Below are positions 24,456 through 33,596 of a stretch of DNA of 64,000 bases, in pieces (position 1 is the stretch's first letter; each line of letters begins with the position of its first letter). The stretch lies in the NCBI GenBank assembly GCA_002427745.1, contig DIYF01000034.1, positions 5,626 to 69,625 of the forward strand, written 5' to 3'. The notes beneath the pieces were generated by a model. The model did no database searches. It was not told the DNA's origin and worked only from the letters and a program-made list of their open reading frames with translations. Made by a program: the position numbers and the translations under genes. Origin of the DNA: Roseivirga sp. UBA6061 (lineage in GTDB: Bacteria; Bacteroidota; Bacteroidia; Cytophagales; Cyclobacteriaceae).

Positions 24456-25313
24456 ATGAAGAAAATTCTGGTCCTACTAAGCCTGCTTTTTATCTGCGGA
24501 TTCAGCGCTACAGCACAAGATGACTTGTTGGATTTGCTGGATGAAGAGCAGGAAGAACCTGAGAATTTTGTCGAAGCGACATTCAAAGGTCAGAGACTGA
24601 TTAATGGTCATACAGTACAAACCCGTAAAAAGAGTGAGCTGGAATTCGTGATCTCACACCGCTTTGGTCGTATTAACCAGGGTATTGATGAGTTTTTCGG
24701 TCTGGATGGTGCCAATATCCGCTTTTCGCTGGAGTATGGTATCAGCGATCGCTTAACCGCTGCTATCGGAAGAAACTCTTTCCAAAAGGTGTATGACGGG
24801 TTTTTAAAGTATAAGCTCCTGAAACAAAAGAGTGGAGGGGGAAACCCGGTAACGATGACATTGTTTAGCAATATTGCTATCAGAACCCTGGAGAATCCTG
24901 CTTTTGAGACGGATGATTTCAACTCTAAGGTGTCTTATACACACCAGATACTGATCGCCCGTAAAATGAGCGAAACGCTCTCATTACAGCTGAGTCCTAC
25001 CTATATCCACAGGAATAAGGTGCTTGAAAATCAGGAGAATGACATCGTAGCCCTGGGCATTGGCGGCAGGTATAAGCTATCCAGCAGAGTTTCTCTGAAT
25101 GCTGAATACTTCTACCGTATGACGGACGAGTTGAATGACAACTTTAAGGATGCGCTGGGTATAGGTATTGAGATTGAAACAGGAGGGCACGTTTTCCACC
25201 TGAATTTCACCAATGCACGATCCATGACTGAGAGAGCATTTATTACAGAAACAGATGGTGACTTCTTTGGTGGAGATATCCACTTTGGCTTTAATATCTC
25301 CAGAACTTTCTGA
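24456..25313 (+). CDS. DUF5777 outer-membrane beta-barrel-like protein
   Basis: 285 residues with a signal peptide (C-G-F-S-A-T-A-Q, end near residue 22) and an acidic linker. Alternating beta-strands follow (F-V-I-S-H-R-F-G-R-I; I-R-F-S-L-E-Y-G-I-S-D-R-L), ending F-G-F-N-I-S-R-T-F with the terminal Phe typical of outer-membrane barrels. It matches the DUF5777 family. Last gene of the 22.6-25.3 kb unit; all four genes are tightly spaced, which points to one envelope complex or pathway. Confidence 0.88.
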   Translation: MKKILVLLSLLFICGFSATAQDDLLDLLDEEQEEPENFVEATFKGQRLINGHTVQTRKKSELEFVISHRFGRINQGIDEFFGLDGANIRFSLEYGISDRLTAAIGRNSFQKVYDGFLKYKLLKQKSGGGNPVTMTLFSNIAIRTLENPAFETDDFNSKVSYTHQILIARKMSETLSLQLSPTYIHRNKVLENQENDIVALGIGGRYKLSSRVSLNAEYFYRMTDELNDNFKDALGIGIEIETGGHVFHLNFTNARSMTERAFITETDGDFFGGDIHFGFNISRTF

Positions 25314-25399
25314 CAGATACTTCGGGCTTTCTGCGTGAAAAGAAGTGAAATAACCTGGATTGGTGTGGTGGTAGCAGTATTAAGTCTGATATTGCTACC

Positions 25400-26056
25400 A
25401 TGAAAATACTGCTACTCGGAGCAACAGGAAGAACCGGGAAACATGTACTGAAAGAAGCCCTGCAAAGAGGCTATGAGATACATGCCCTGGTAAGAGACCC
25501 TTCAAAAGTGTCGGAAAAGAGCATAGGGCTAACCCTGTTTACTGGAAGTCCGGAAGACCGGGTGACCCTCGGTGAGGCCATAAAAGGCTGTAAAGCCGTG
25601 GTCAGCACGCTCAATATTTCCAGGACCTCTGATTTTCCCTGGGCGCCATTGCGCACACCGGTGAATTTTCTGGAGAATGTGCTGGGGCATTTGACAGAGT
25701 TGATGGGAGAGGAAGGCATCAGGCGTCTTGTACTGACCAGCGCATGGGGCGTAGGGGACAGTCGCAAAGAAATTCCTGCCTGGTTTCGCTGGTTTGTAGA
25801 CTACTCCAATGTGGGTAAGGCATACAGTCAGCATGAAGTGCAGGAGCAGATGCTCAAAGACAGTACACTGGACTGGACAGCAGTACGACCCGTTGGGCTC
25901 ACCAATAGCAATAAGATAAAAAAGCTGGTGGTCAGCACGCAGGGGAGTCCTAAGCCCAAACTCACCATCAGCAGGAGGCATACAGCCAGATTTTTGCTGG
26001 ACTGTATTGAACAAGGCTCTTACATAAAGGAAACGCCTGTGATATCAGAAAAGTAG
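25400..26056 (+). CDS. NAD(P)-binding SDR/NmrA-like epimerase
   Basis: 218 residues, cytosolic. The N-terminal Rossmann motif G-A-T-G-R-T-G lies at residues 7-13, followed by A-L-V-R-D-P-S-K, which suggests NADP preference. V-V-S-T-L-N-I and L-V-L-T-S-A-W-G-V-G are the later core strands, and W-T-A-V-R-P-V-G-L marks the atypical short-chain dehydrogenase group (NAD(P)H-binding, PF13460-like). The reaction is unknown. It stands alone, with its own terminator. Confidence 0.87.
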   Translation: MKILLLGATGRTGKHVLKEALQRGYEIHALVRDPSKVSEKSIGLTLFTGSPEDRVTLGEAIKGCKAVVSTLNISRTSDFPWAPLRTPVNFLENVLGHLTELMGEEGIRRLVLTSAWGVGDSRKEIPAWFRWFVDYSNVGKAYSQHEVQEQMLKDSTLDWTAVRPVGLTNSNKIKKLVVSTQGSPKPKLTISRRHTARFLLDCIEQGSYIKETPVISEK

Positions 26057-26083
26057 GATTAGATGAACACAGTAGTACAATCA

Positions 26084-26109
26084 CCCTGACCTTCGTGTCA
26101 GGGTTTTTT
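26084..26109 (+). terminator. Intrinsic terminator after the SDR gene
   Basis: CCCTGAC-6nt-GTCAGGG followed by six T. Confidence 0.88.
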
Positions 26110-26204
26110 GTTATGTGGGCAGAAAGGCATGTAAGCAGTTACCTGTTTCTTAAGCATTGATTAATTTCGTGAGGTCTTTCATTCGAATAGCGACTTTTCA
26201 GCAT

Positions 26205-27254
26205 ATGCAGTTTAACCCTAACGAGATTGTTCAGCTTTTTGTCAGTGTACAAAGCCTGCTGTTTTCCCTCATTTTGCTGACTGATAAGAACAAAAAACGA
26301 AGGGTCAATTACTTTCTGGCTGCATTTCTTCTGACACTTGCTCTGCAGATGGCTTTTATTCTTAGCGAGAAATGGGTGGATGATTACAGTCACCTGACCT
26401 CTTTTCTCTGCCTTTTTGGTTTTGCCTACGGTCCATTGCTGTATTTCTATACGCTGAACCTGATCTTCAAAGATTTTGAGCTCAAAAAGGGCCACTGGCT
26501 GCATGCGCTGCCATTTTTTGTTTTTCTCTTAGGTGGACTTGCCGATCTGGGCTTGTGTCGGTTTGGTTCGCTCATGTACCTGAGTCTGATTGCTTACGTA
26601 AGCCTGAGTGTGCGCCATATTTTGTCTTACAGAGTATTGGTTAAGAATACACACTCCACAGTTGACAGAATCAATCTGTCATGGCTCCAGTGGACCTTGA
26701 TCATTTTCACGGTGATACTCCTCACTGATATCTACACTCACTTTTACAGCGAGCTGGAGCCTATTCCGGGAATATCCATAGTGAGTATCTCTTTGCTTTT
26801 TCTCATCAATGGCATGTTCTATAAGGGGCTGAAACAACCTCAGATCTTTGAAGGTATTTCACAGCTGGAACAACCTGTAGAGGTAAATAGGACTGATTTG
26901 AAAGTATATGAAGGCATGGTTGAGGAGGCCAGCCTGATCAGGCAATACATGACAGAGCATCAGCCTTATACCGAGGCTGACCTGACCCTGGCACAATTGG
27001 CCAATGTACTGGAAATGCCTCCAAGAAGGCTGTCTGAAGTAATCAATAAGCACTTCCGGCAGAACTTCATGGACTTCATCAACTCGCACCGAATCAATCA
27101 TGCCAAAGAGCTCCTGAAGAATCCACGGGACCCGAAAGAAACCATTATGGAAGTGATGTATGACTCAGGCTTCAATTCAAAATCATCTTTCAATACCATC
27201 TTCAAACAGAAGACGGGGAAGACACCGTCCGAGTACAAACGCTCAGCAGAGTAA
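26205..27254 (+). CDS. Membrane-anchored AraC-family transcription regulator
   Basis: 349 residues from the ATG at 26205 (an upstream TTG overlaps the intergenic region). Six to seven transmembrane helices occupy residues ~5-215, then a linker and a C-terminal AraC domain (about 250-349). The two HTH helices are L-A-N-V-L-E-M-P-P-R-R-L-S-E-V-I and V-M-Y-D-S-G-F-N-S-K-S-S-F-N-T-I, ending T-G-K-T-P-S-E-Y-K-R. Regulators of this type sense an unknown membrane-linked signal. The TlpA-like gene 184 bp downstream on the same strand is a possible target. A close structural analogue lies at 35252-36373. Confidence 0.9.
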   Translation: MQFNPNEIVQLFVSVQSLLFSLILLTDKNKKRRVNYFLAAFLLTLALQMAFILSEKWVDDYSHLTSFLCLFGFAYGPLLYFYTLNLIFKDFELKKGHWLHALPFFVFLLGGLADLGLCRFGSLMYLSLIAYVSLSVRHILSYRVLVKNTHSTVDRINLSWLQWTLIIFTVILLTDIYTHFYSELEPIPGISIVSISLLFLINGMFYKGLKQPQIFEGISQLEQPVEVNRTDLKVYEGMVEEASLIRQYMTEHQPYTEADLTLAQLANVLEMPPRRLSEVINKHFRQNFMDFINSHRINHAKELLKNPRDPKETIMEVMYDSGFNSKSSFNTIFKQKTGKTPSEYKRSAE

Positions 27255-27438
27255 TCTGTACAGCTTTTAAGCTCCACCTGTTCAACCATGACAGACAATC
27301 CTGTTTAGGAGAGTACTCCTTTCTCAGTGCGTAAATCCGAACTCTTTTTCTCAACAACAATTGGTTTGTATTCGTGTATCCGAACCTTTAAAACCCTTGT
27401 TCTGACTTGTTTTGACCATTATTCAAAAAAGGACAAAA

Positions 27439-28518
27439 ATGAAAACACGCATTTTAATGACACTGGTAGCTTTGCTGTATGCCAGCATCAGCTATGGCCA
27501 AAAGATGAAAATCAGTGGGAGGGTATCTGCTGAGGTGAAGCAGGTGGTACTCAAAGCTTTCGATGAGAAAGAACTCGGATACAAACAAATGGACCGGCAG
27601 GAAGTGAAAAACGGGAAGTACTCCTTTGATCTGAAATTTGATCAACCCAATCTATATGAGGTACAGTTTGACAAAGGTAAAAACGCGCGATTGTCCATCT
27701 CTGGGAAACGTGATATCCAGGTAAACTATCTGAATGATAAGGTCGACATCCTGGGGTCAGAGGAAAGCCTGAAGCTGATCGATTTTGAGCGGCAGAATGG
27801 GGCTTTACAAGGCAAACACTTTGGTCAGTTGAAAAAAGATGCTGATGCAGCCATGGCAGCAGGAGACCAGGAAGCCCTGGCTGAAATTCAGCAGAGGTCC
27901 GTTACGGCCATTGCGGCATTTTTGAAAGAGTTCAGAGCATTATTGATCGATATGGGCGAGACTCCGGCTGGTTATGCCGCCATCCAGTTCTCCGACTTTA
28001 ACAAGGAAATAGACTTTATCAGTGAGCGACTGGAGGCTTTTGAAGCAAGCATTCCGGAGAGTCCGGTAACTAAGGCTTTGGCAAGACAAGTCTATCGGTC
28101 CAAAGTAGTAGCCATTGGTAAGACACCACCTGCCATCAATGCTAGTGATCGTGAAGGTAAATCCTTCAACCTTGATCAGTACCAGGGTAAGGTAGTGCTG
28201 ATTGACTTCTGGGCAGCCTGGTGCCGGGCCTGTCGCATTGAGAACCCTCAGTTTGTGGACTTATACGGCAGCTATCAGCCAAAGGGACTGGAAATTGTGA
28301 GTATTTCACAGGACAAGAAAAAGAAGACCTGGGAAGAGGCCATTGCCAAAGATGGCATCGGCATCTGGAGGCAGGTTCAGGACAAAGATGGCAGTATTTC
28401 AGAGCTCTACAGTGTTTCTTCTTTGCCTCAGAACCTAGTATTGAACAGGGAAGGAAAGATTATAGGAAAGAACGTGACGGCAGAACAGTTAAAGGAATTA
28501 CTGAAAACTCACCTCTGA
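27439..28518 (+). CDS. TlpA-like thioredoxin-fold protein with DUF4369-type N-terminus
   Basis: 359 residues from the ATG at 27439. The signal peptide ends near I-S-Y-G-Q (residue 21). A beta-rich DUF4369-type domain (about 24-110) and a helical linker precede the thioredoxin fold (about 225-359). The active site is W-C-R-A-C (Cys262/Cys265) in F-W-A-A-W-C-R-A-C, so the usual cis-type Pro between the cysteines (WCxPC) is Ala. The cis-Pro loop S-L-P-Q-N is present. Likely a periplasmic disulfide reductase that keeps cytochrome apoproteins or other thiols reduced. Confidence 0.9.
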   Translation: MKTRILMTLVALLYASISYGQKMKISGRVSAEVKQVVLKAFDEKELGYKQMDRQEVKNGKYSFDLKFDQPNLYEVQFDKGKNARLSISGKRDIQVNYLNDKVDILGSEESLKLIDFERQNGALQGKHFGQLKKDADAAMAAGDQEALAEIQQRSVTAIAAFLKEFRALLIDMGETPAGYAAIQFSDFNKEIDFISERLEAFEASIPESPVTKALARQVYRSKVVAIGKTPPAINASDREGKSFNLDQYQGKVVLIDFWAAWCRACRIENPQFVDLYGSYQPKGLEIVSISQDKKKKTWEEAIAKDGIGIWRQVQDKDGSISELYSVSSLPQNLVLNREGKIIGKNVTAEQLKELLKTHL

Positions 28519-28739
28519 TTTTTCAGTGGTTTAAGCAGCTCTTCCAGGCCGTTGATCTTGATCTCGTAGATGGTGGAGAGCTGCATGCCCAGTTTGCCAT
28601 TGGGAAAACCCTGGCTGGCAAACCATTCCAGGTAGTGTACAGGAAGGTCGCACAGCAGCCTTCCTTTGTACTTGCCAAAGGGCATTTGTACAACAACCAG
28701 GTCTTTCAAAAGCTGTGGATCAGGTCCGGCTAATTCCAT
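28509..28739 (-). CDS. DUF3820 family protein
   Basis: 76 residues. The core motif M-P-F-G-K-Y-K-G-R-L-L-C-D-L-P-V-H-Y-L-E-W-F is diagnostic of DUF3820 (sometimes called putative quorum-sensing-regulated virulence factor). Cytosolic, function unknown. Its stop lies inside the last codons of the convergent TlpA-like gene (10 bp overlap). Confidence 0.88.
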   Translation of the reverse strand: MELAGPDPQLLKDLVVVQMPFGKYKGRLLCDLPVHYLEWFASQGFPNGKLGMQLSTIYEIKINGLEELLKPLKNQR

Positions 28740-29041
28740 GGGGTGAAGGTAAGCAGTATATCAGGAAACCGGCAGTTTGTTACTAGAAAATTCCACACCC
28801 CTGAGCTCCCTCAGATCCCTCAGACCCCTCAGAGTCATTGCGCAGCAAGACTCTGAGGAGCACGGTTTCTCTGATACGCTAGAGCACCCACAACCTCCTC
28901 AGGGTCCTCTTCGAGAGACCGCTGAAGGGGAAGGGTTTCTCCGCAAGGGACGGTTGAGGGTGAGGTAGATTCTTTGAGATACTGCCTAAGGACCATGGTA
29001 GCCCCACAATAACGAACTACCGAATCACCAATAAGCTGTAC
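28740..29041. other. Intergenic region with CCCTCAGA-type repeats
   Basis: The stretch 28799-28835 contains several CCCTCAGA/CCTCAGA units and further CTCAGG units follow near 28895. A 63-codon frame here (28777-28968) is low-complexity and I do not accept it as a gene. No clear promoter or terminator is visible. Confidence 0.5.
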
Positions 29042-31396
29042 TTATTCAACTCTCAGCTGATTCACAGGATTTTCCCTGGCGGAAGCATAAACCCTGAACC
29101 CAATGGCCGAGAAAGCAATAAAGAAAACAATCAGAACAGGCCAGATATAGTTATTCAGTTCAATGTCTTTGTGATAGGCATATACAATGTCCAGGATCAT
29201 ACCGATCACAAAATGTCCGGCAATGACGCCCAGTATGCTGGCAATCACCAGCATAATAACCACCTGACGATTGAGCAGATAAAGAATGTTACTCACGGAA
29301 GCGCCTAGTACCTTTCTAACCCCGAATTCCTTGATCCGACTTTGGATGTTGAGATAAATCATGGCATAAAGTCCCAGAGCAGAGATAAGCAGGGTAACCA
29401 CCGCCACAACACCATTGATATTCATCATGATATCATTAGTCTGACGCACTGCCTGCATCACGTCTTCCTGTAAAAAGCCCAGGTAGATCTCATCAGGGTA
29501 GAGACTGGCCCAGCGTTCGCGTAGCAGATCATCTGCTTTGAGCGGATCGTCACTGAGCAGCACATTGGCATAGCGATACTGCTCCTCTGGGGCAAAAAAG
29601 ATGACCGTAGGTTCTATTTTATTATCGAGCATGATAGGTTTCAGGTTGAAGTCTTCTACAACTCCTATCACCGTGTAGCGATCGCCATTGTGCAGGAACC
29701 ATCCGTTGAGTATATCTTCTTCCAGGCTTTCCAAGAGCATTTCATTGACGATGGCATACTGGTGGTTGCCGGGCTGATTCTTTTCAAAGAGTGTTCCCTG
29801 GGTCAGACGGATTTCCAGCGCTTCCAGATAGCTCTCGCCTGCATTAATGGCCGCTACGTCATAGTCCTTGCCCAAGTGCTCTATGGAGGTAGAGATGGCG
29901 CTGAAACCGATAGCCTGCCGGGTGCCTGTGACTGAAACCACAGTCGGCAATTGCTCAAGCTCTGTTTTAAGGGGAGTAAACTGTGATGCCTGAATGGGAA
30001 TGTTGACCGAAGTCCTTAGCTCATAACCACGGTCCAGGGTTTCCTGATATTTTGCATTCTGCGTAAACAGGATCATGGAGAAGACATTGTACACGCAGAT
30101 CATAAACTGAAAAGTCAGCAAGCCCTTGATAAAGAGGTTTTTTCCGGAGAATTTCACTTTACTTCTGAAGATCTCCACCGGCCTGAACTTACAGATATAG
30201 AAAGCAGGGTACATACCGGCCATCAAGCTGGTAAGCAGCCAGACGGCCAGGGTAAATCCGATGAAAGGAAGCACCTGAATCCGACTGAACTCCACGATTT
30301 CGAAGTTGAACATGGCGTTGTAGGGATCAATCAGGTACATGGTAATCAAACCGGAAAAGGCCATGGCAAAGGACATCTGAATCACACTCTCCACGAGAAA
30401 CTGAACCTTCAGGTCAAGTTTTTTGCCTCCCAGTACTTTGCGTACCCCGATCTCTTTTAGCCTGTTGCGCGATATGGCAATGCTGGTATTGATAAAGTTG
30501 AAGCAGGCCAGGAGTAATACAGTAATAGCGGAGCTAACAGTGCCCAATACAGAAGCGGGGTGTAGGTTGCCCATAAAGCTGCCATTGAGAATACTACCCT
30601 CAACAGCCGGCCATTCCAACAGCCCTATGCTGGCATAAGCAGCCACTTCAGTGCTTTCATTGACCTCATTCTGTACCGGCAGGTAGCGATCCAGGAGTGT
30701 ATTAAGAGAGGCATCATCCAGATCAGTTTTAATGAAGGTGCCATCTACCCAGTTAGACCAGGATGTTTCATCAATATCGTTTTCCCGGATGTAATGAGGC
30801 ATAGGGGCCACTATGCTATGAAGAAAGCAGGTGTTTTCAGGCAGTTTCTTGATGACACCAGCTACGGTAAAGGGTGTTTTCCTGCCATCATTGCCGACAA
30901 ATTCGATAGTCTGACCGATGGCTTCTGTCTCTCCAAAGAGCTTAACAGCAGTCAGTTCATTGATGAAAATATCAGTTTGTTGAGTGAAGCGGGCCGAGCC
31001 ACCGGTCTGTAACGGAAAATTGAATACCTCAAAGAACTGCTCGTCTACATAGGCGACTGATTCACGGAAAAGCTGATCTTCCAGTTTGATCAATTGACTC
31101 TCACGATGATAACTTGTGGCAATAAGCCCATCTGTATCAGCATTTAAAGCTGCAGCCAGTGGTAGTGGCGTGATACCCATCAGTCGATTGCCATTGGCGG
31201 TTACCTTGGCGGCATTCACCTTATGAATCTTGCCGGCATCCTCAAAGAAGGTATTGAAACGAGAGTTGAACTGAATGTTGAAGTAAGCAATGGTGCAGAG
31301 TGAGAAAGCCACTGCAATGGAGAGCAGATTCACTCCCACAAAGAACTTATTGCGCTGTAAGGTTCTGAGAGAAGTGAGTACATAGTTTGACCACAT
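29042..31396 (-). CDS. FtsX/MacB-family ABC transporter permease
   Basis: 784 residues with the family layout: N-terminal helix (about 20-40), periplasmic domain, first FtsX domain with K-E-I-G-V-R-K-V-L-G-G-K, second periplasmic domain, second FtsX domain with K-E-F-G-V-R-K-V-L-G-A-S, and the terminal N-P-V-N-Q-L-R-V-E. It is more divergent from the other permeases here, for instance in Q-R-N-K-F-F-V-G at the N-terminus. It lies 117 bp downstream of the LuxR-type regulator on the same strand and could be its target. No ATPase is nearby. Confidence 0.92.
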   Translation of the reverse strand: MWSNYVLTSLRTLQRNKFFVGVNLLSIAVAFSLCTIAYFNIQFNSRFNTFFEDAGKIHKVNAAKVTANGNRLMGITPLPLAAALNADTDGLIATSYHRESQLIKLEDQLFRESVAYVDEQFFEVFNFPLQTGGSARFTQQTDIFINELTAVKLFGETEAIGQTIEFVGNDGRKTPFTVAGVIKKLPENTCFLHSIVAPMPHYIRENDIDETSWSNWVDGTFIKTDLDDASLNTLLDRYLPVQNEVNESTEVAAYASIGLLEWPAVEGSILNGSFMGNLHPASVLGTVSSAITVLLLACFNFINTSIAISRNRLKEIGVRKVLGGKKLDLKVQFLVESVIQMSFAMAFSGLITMYLIDPYNAMFNFEIVEFSRIQVLPFIGFTLAVWLLTSLMAGMYPAFYICKFRPVEIFRSKVKFSGKNLFIKGLLTFQFMICVYNVFSMILFTQNAKYQETLDRGYELRTSVNIPIQASQFTPLKTELEQLPTVVSVTGTRQAIGFSAISTSIEHLGKDYDVAAINAGESYLEALEIRLTQGTLFEKNQPGNHQYAIVNEMLLESLEEDILNGWFLHNGDRYTVIGVVEDFNLKPIMLDNKIEPTVIFFAPEEQYRYANVLLSDDPLKADDLLRERWASLYPDEIYLGFLQEDVMQAVRQTNDIMMNINGVVAVVTLLISALGLYAMIYLNIQSRIKEFGVRKVLGASVSNILYLLNRQVVIMLVIASILGVIAGHFVIGMILDIVYAYHKDIELNNYIWPVLIVFFIAFSAIGFRVYASARENPVNQLRVE

Positions 31397-31513
31397 AAGA
31401 ATTGAGTTTTTGTTGTTTACCCCTCAATAATGGCCTTTATAATAGGTCCAAACGTCTGTTTCGATAAAGTCGGACCTTGTTTATGCGGTAAGTGACCGTT
31501 CTGACAACTCCTC

Positions 31514-32170
31514 TCAGGCTTCTACCAAACCATATTTCACTGCGAACAATACCAGTCCCGCCATGTTTCGGGCATCGGTTTTTTCCAACAGAGTTTTGCG
31601 ATAACCTTCAATTGTTTTAGGGCTGAGAAAGAGCGTTTCGCCAATCTCCAGGGTGGTTTTTTCTTCGCAGATCAAGCGTAAAACCTCCACTTCACGCTCA
31701 TTCAGTCCATGGGATTTTAAAAGCGAGGTAGCTTTCAGGCCAGGGTCTGTGATACCTCCCAGCATAGCGCGCGATACTTTTTCTGAGAAGTAGTAATCCT
31801 GATGGTACACCTTTTCTATGGCCCGGATAACTTCGTCAGGGTCACAGTCTTTGAGCAGATATCCGTTGGCACCCAACTCCATCATCTGCACGATAAAGGC
31901 ATTGCTCTGATGCATAGTAAGAATCAATATCTTGATGAGCTGGTTTCCCTTTCTGATCGTTTCTAAAGCCTCTTTACCTGTGAGCACAGGCATTTCAAGA
32001 TCCAGCAGAATTACGTCTGGTCTCGAGCTTTCCAGCCCATCCAGTAATTCCTGACCATTGGCAGCTTCCTGTACTACTTCAAAATGGGGGTAGGAGTTAA
32101 GGATTGATTTCATGCCTGACCGTATAAGCCTGTGATCATCTGCCAGGGCTATTCTTATGTGTGCATTCAT
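31514..32170 (-). CDS. NarL/LuxR-family response regulator
   Basis: 218 residues. The receiver has D-D at 11-12, phospho-acceptor Asp57 in L-L-D-L-E-M-P, Thr in L-T-M-H and Lys in L-L-K-D. The C-terminal LuxR helix-turn-helix is at about 155-215 (L-N-E-R-E-V-E-V-L-R-L-I; L-S-P-K-T-I-E-G-Y-R). The start overlaps the kinase stop by 4 bp (ATGA), so the pair is translationally coupled. Likely targets include its own operon and the permease downstream. Confidence 0.95.
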   Translation of the reverse strand: MNAHIRIALADDHRLIRSGMKSILNSYPHFEVVQEAANGQELLDGLESSRPDVILLDLEMPVLTGKEALETIRKGNQLIKILILTMHQSNAFIVQMMELGANGYLLKDCDPDEVIRAIEKVYHQDYYFSEKVSRAMLGGITDPGLKATSLLKSHGLNEREVEVLRLICEEKTTLEIGETLFLSPKTIEGYRKTLLEKTDARNMAGLVLFAVKYGLVEA

Positions 32171-32964
32171 GGAGTAGAGATGGTTAATGGAATTTGTATG
32201 CTGGCGGAAAAGCCCTGAACGCTCTGGTTGCCGAACTCAATCTCACCCTGTAGCGCTTCAATACGGCTGTAAATATTCTTGATGCCAAGTCCCGGTTGAT
32301 TCATTGCAAGAGAAAAGCCGGAGCCATTGTCGGCATAAAGTAGTCTGATATGCTCTGAAACAAATCTCAGGTCGATATTGACCCGGGTTGCCCCGGAATG
32401 TCTTATGGTGTTTTGAAGCAACTCCTGAACCACTCTCAGGAGTCCCAGTTCGGCCTCAGAAGAAAATCTTAAGGGCTCACCGGTTATGCTTAGATGGATA
32501 AAAAAGGAGGGAGGCTTTTGCAAAGGTTCTATGCATTCCTGCAGGGCCTGAACTAACCCGAAAGATTCAAGGGTGGCTGGTAGCAGATTATGACTTGCCG
32601 TACGTACAGCGGTTATACTCTCCTGAATCATTTCACAGGCTTCAGCCAGGAATGATGCCTGGTCTTTGCTGATACCGGCATTTCCCTGCTGATAACTGAG
32701 GTTCAGCTTCAGGCCCGAGAGCAGGGAACCAATACCATCGTGCAATTCTTTGGCCAGGCGTTTTCGTTCGCGTTCCTGGCCCTCAATGGTGGCTTGCAAC
32801 ATCTGCCGCTGACGGCTGTTTTCCAGCTCCTGTAACTGAAGTTTTTGAGCCACATTTTTCTTTTGATATACCACAACGAATACTACGACCAATGCAGCAA
32901 GAATGACGGTAATGAGTGCGCTGGAGATAAAGATCAGGATAATGTCAGATTCTTGCGTGCCCAT
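32167..32964 (-). CDS. HisKA_3-type sensor histidine kinase
   Basis: 265 residues from the ATG at 32964. The longer frame to 33126 reads through the preceding gene and is rejected. One N-terminal transmembrane helix (about 7-33), a coiled coil, then the HisKA_3 dimerisation helix E-R-K-R-L-A-K-E-L-H-D-G-I-G with His75, and an ATPase domain with Q-E-L-L-Q-N-T-I-R-H and D-N-G-S-G-F. With almost no extracytoplasmic sensor, it probably relies on the co-encoded membrane protein, whose gene overlaps its start by 31 bp. Confidence 0.92.
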   Translation of the reverse strand: MGTQESDIILIFISSALITVILAALVVVFVVVYQKKNVAQKLQLQELENSRQRQMLQATIEGQERERKRLAKELHDGIGSLLSGLKLNLSYQQGNAGISKDQASFLAEACEMIQESITAVRTASHNLLPATLESFGLVQALQECIEPLQKPPSFFIHLSITGEPLRFSSEAELGLLRVVQELLQNTIRHSGATRVNIDLRFVSEHIRLLYADNGSGFSLAMNQPGLGIKNIYSRIEALQGEIEFGNQSVQGFSASIQIPLTISTP

Positions 32965-33578
32965 ATGATTGCGATGGTATAGATGAGATAAAGCAGAATA
33001 ACAAGGATAGCGTGAGTACCCCAGATAGCCACATAAACATGTTGGGCCTGAACAAAAATGAAATTGGAGAAGATGAACAAAAGCATGTTTCCACAAAAGA
33101 AAATCAATACGCCTGTACTTAGCCAAAAGGCAAAGAGCCTTTCCGGATGCTGTATTTTCCTTTCGCGCTGCACTTTTATAAACCAGCTAACGGCCAGGCA
33201 TATCAGTAGAGAACCCTTGACCGCCAGAATATAGGTGGGATAGCCTGTAATGCCATCATCAAAGAGCACATTGAAAGTCCAGAGAGCTGAAAAGATCACC
33301 AGGATAGTGTTGAGAACCTTATAGGAAATAAAAGGAGGGAGGAGAGCGGAGAAGATTCTGATAAGTAGAACAGTTTCTACGAGTATGTAGAAATGGAAAA
33401 AGGGCATGTTAGTTCCCCAGGTCAGCTCCCATATAAAGGCCGCCAGGCCATTGATGAAAGTGACCCATATGAGTACAGAAAAGGTTTTAACCTCAGGGGG
33501 AAAATGTTTCCAGCCAAACAGGCTGAGAATGGCTGGAAGCAATGGAATACCGATCCCGATGTAAGTAAAAGCGTCCAA
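32934..33578 (-). CDS. Polytopic membrane protein in the kinase/regulator operon
   Basis: 214 residues from a TTG; the frame is closed by TGA seven codons upstream, so no ATG start exists. Six to seven transmembrane helices span nearly the whole length. It precedes and overlaps the HisKA_3 kinase gene, suggesting a membrane sensor or partner that feeds the kinase. I do not recognise a named family. Confidence 0.75.
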   Translation of the reverse strand: MDAFTYIGIGIPLLPAILSLFGWKHFPPEVKTFSVLIWVTFINGLAAFIWELTWGTNMPFFHFYILVETVLLIRIFSALLPPFISYKVLNTILVIFSALWTFNVLFDDGITGYPTYILAVKGSLLICLAVSWFIKVQRERKIQHPERLFAFWLSTGVLIFFCGNMLLFIFSNFIFVQAQHVYVAIWGTHAILVILLYLIYTIAIIWARKNLTLS

Positions 33579-33596
33579 TTTATTTGTTTGAATAAG

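Noticed and set aside
28777..28968. 63-codon open frame
   Set aside because: Low-complexity Ser/Leu/Arg/Pro composition encoded by CCTCAGA repeats; no family features, no plausible ribosome site.
32965..33126. 54-residue N-terminal extension of the HisKA_3 kinase
   Set aside because: The extension is out-of-frame reading of the preceding membrane-protein gene, Cys/His-rich without meaning.
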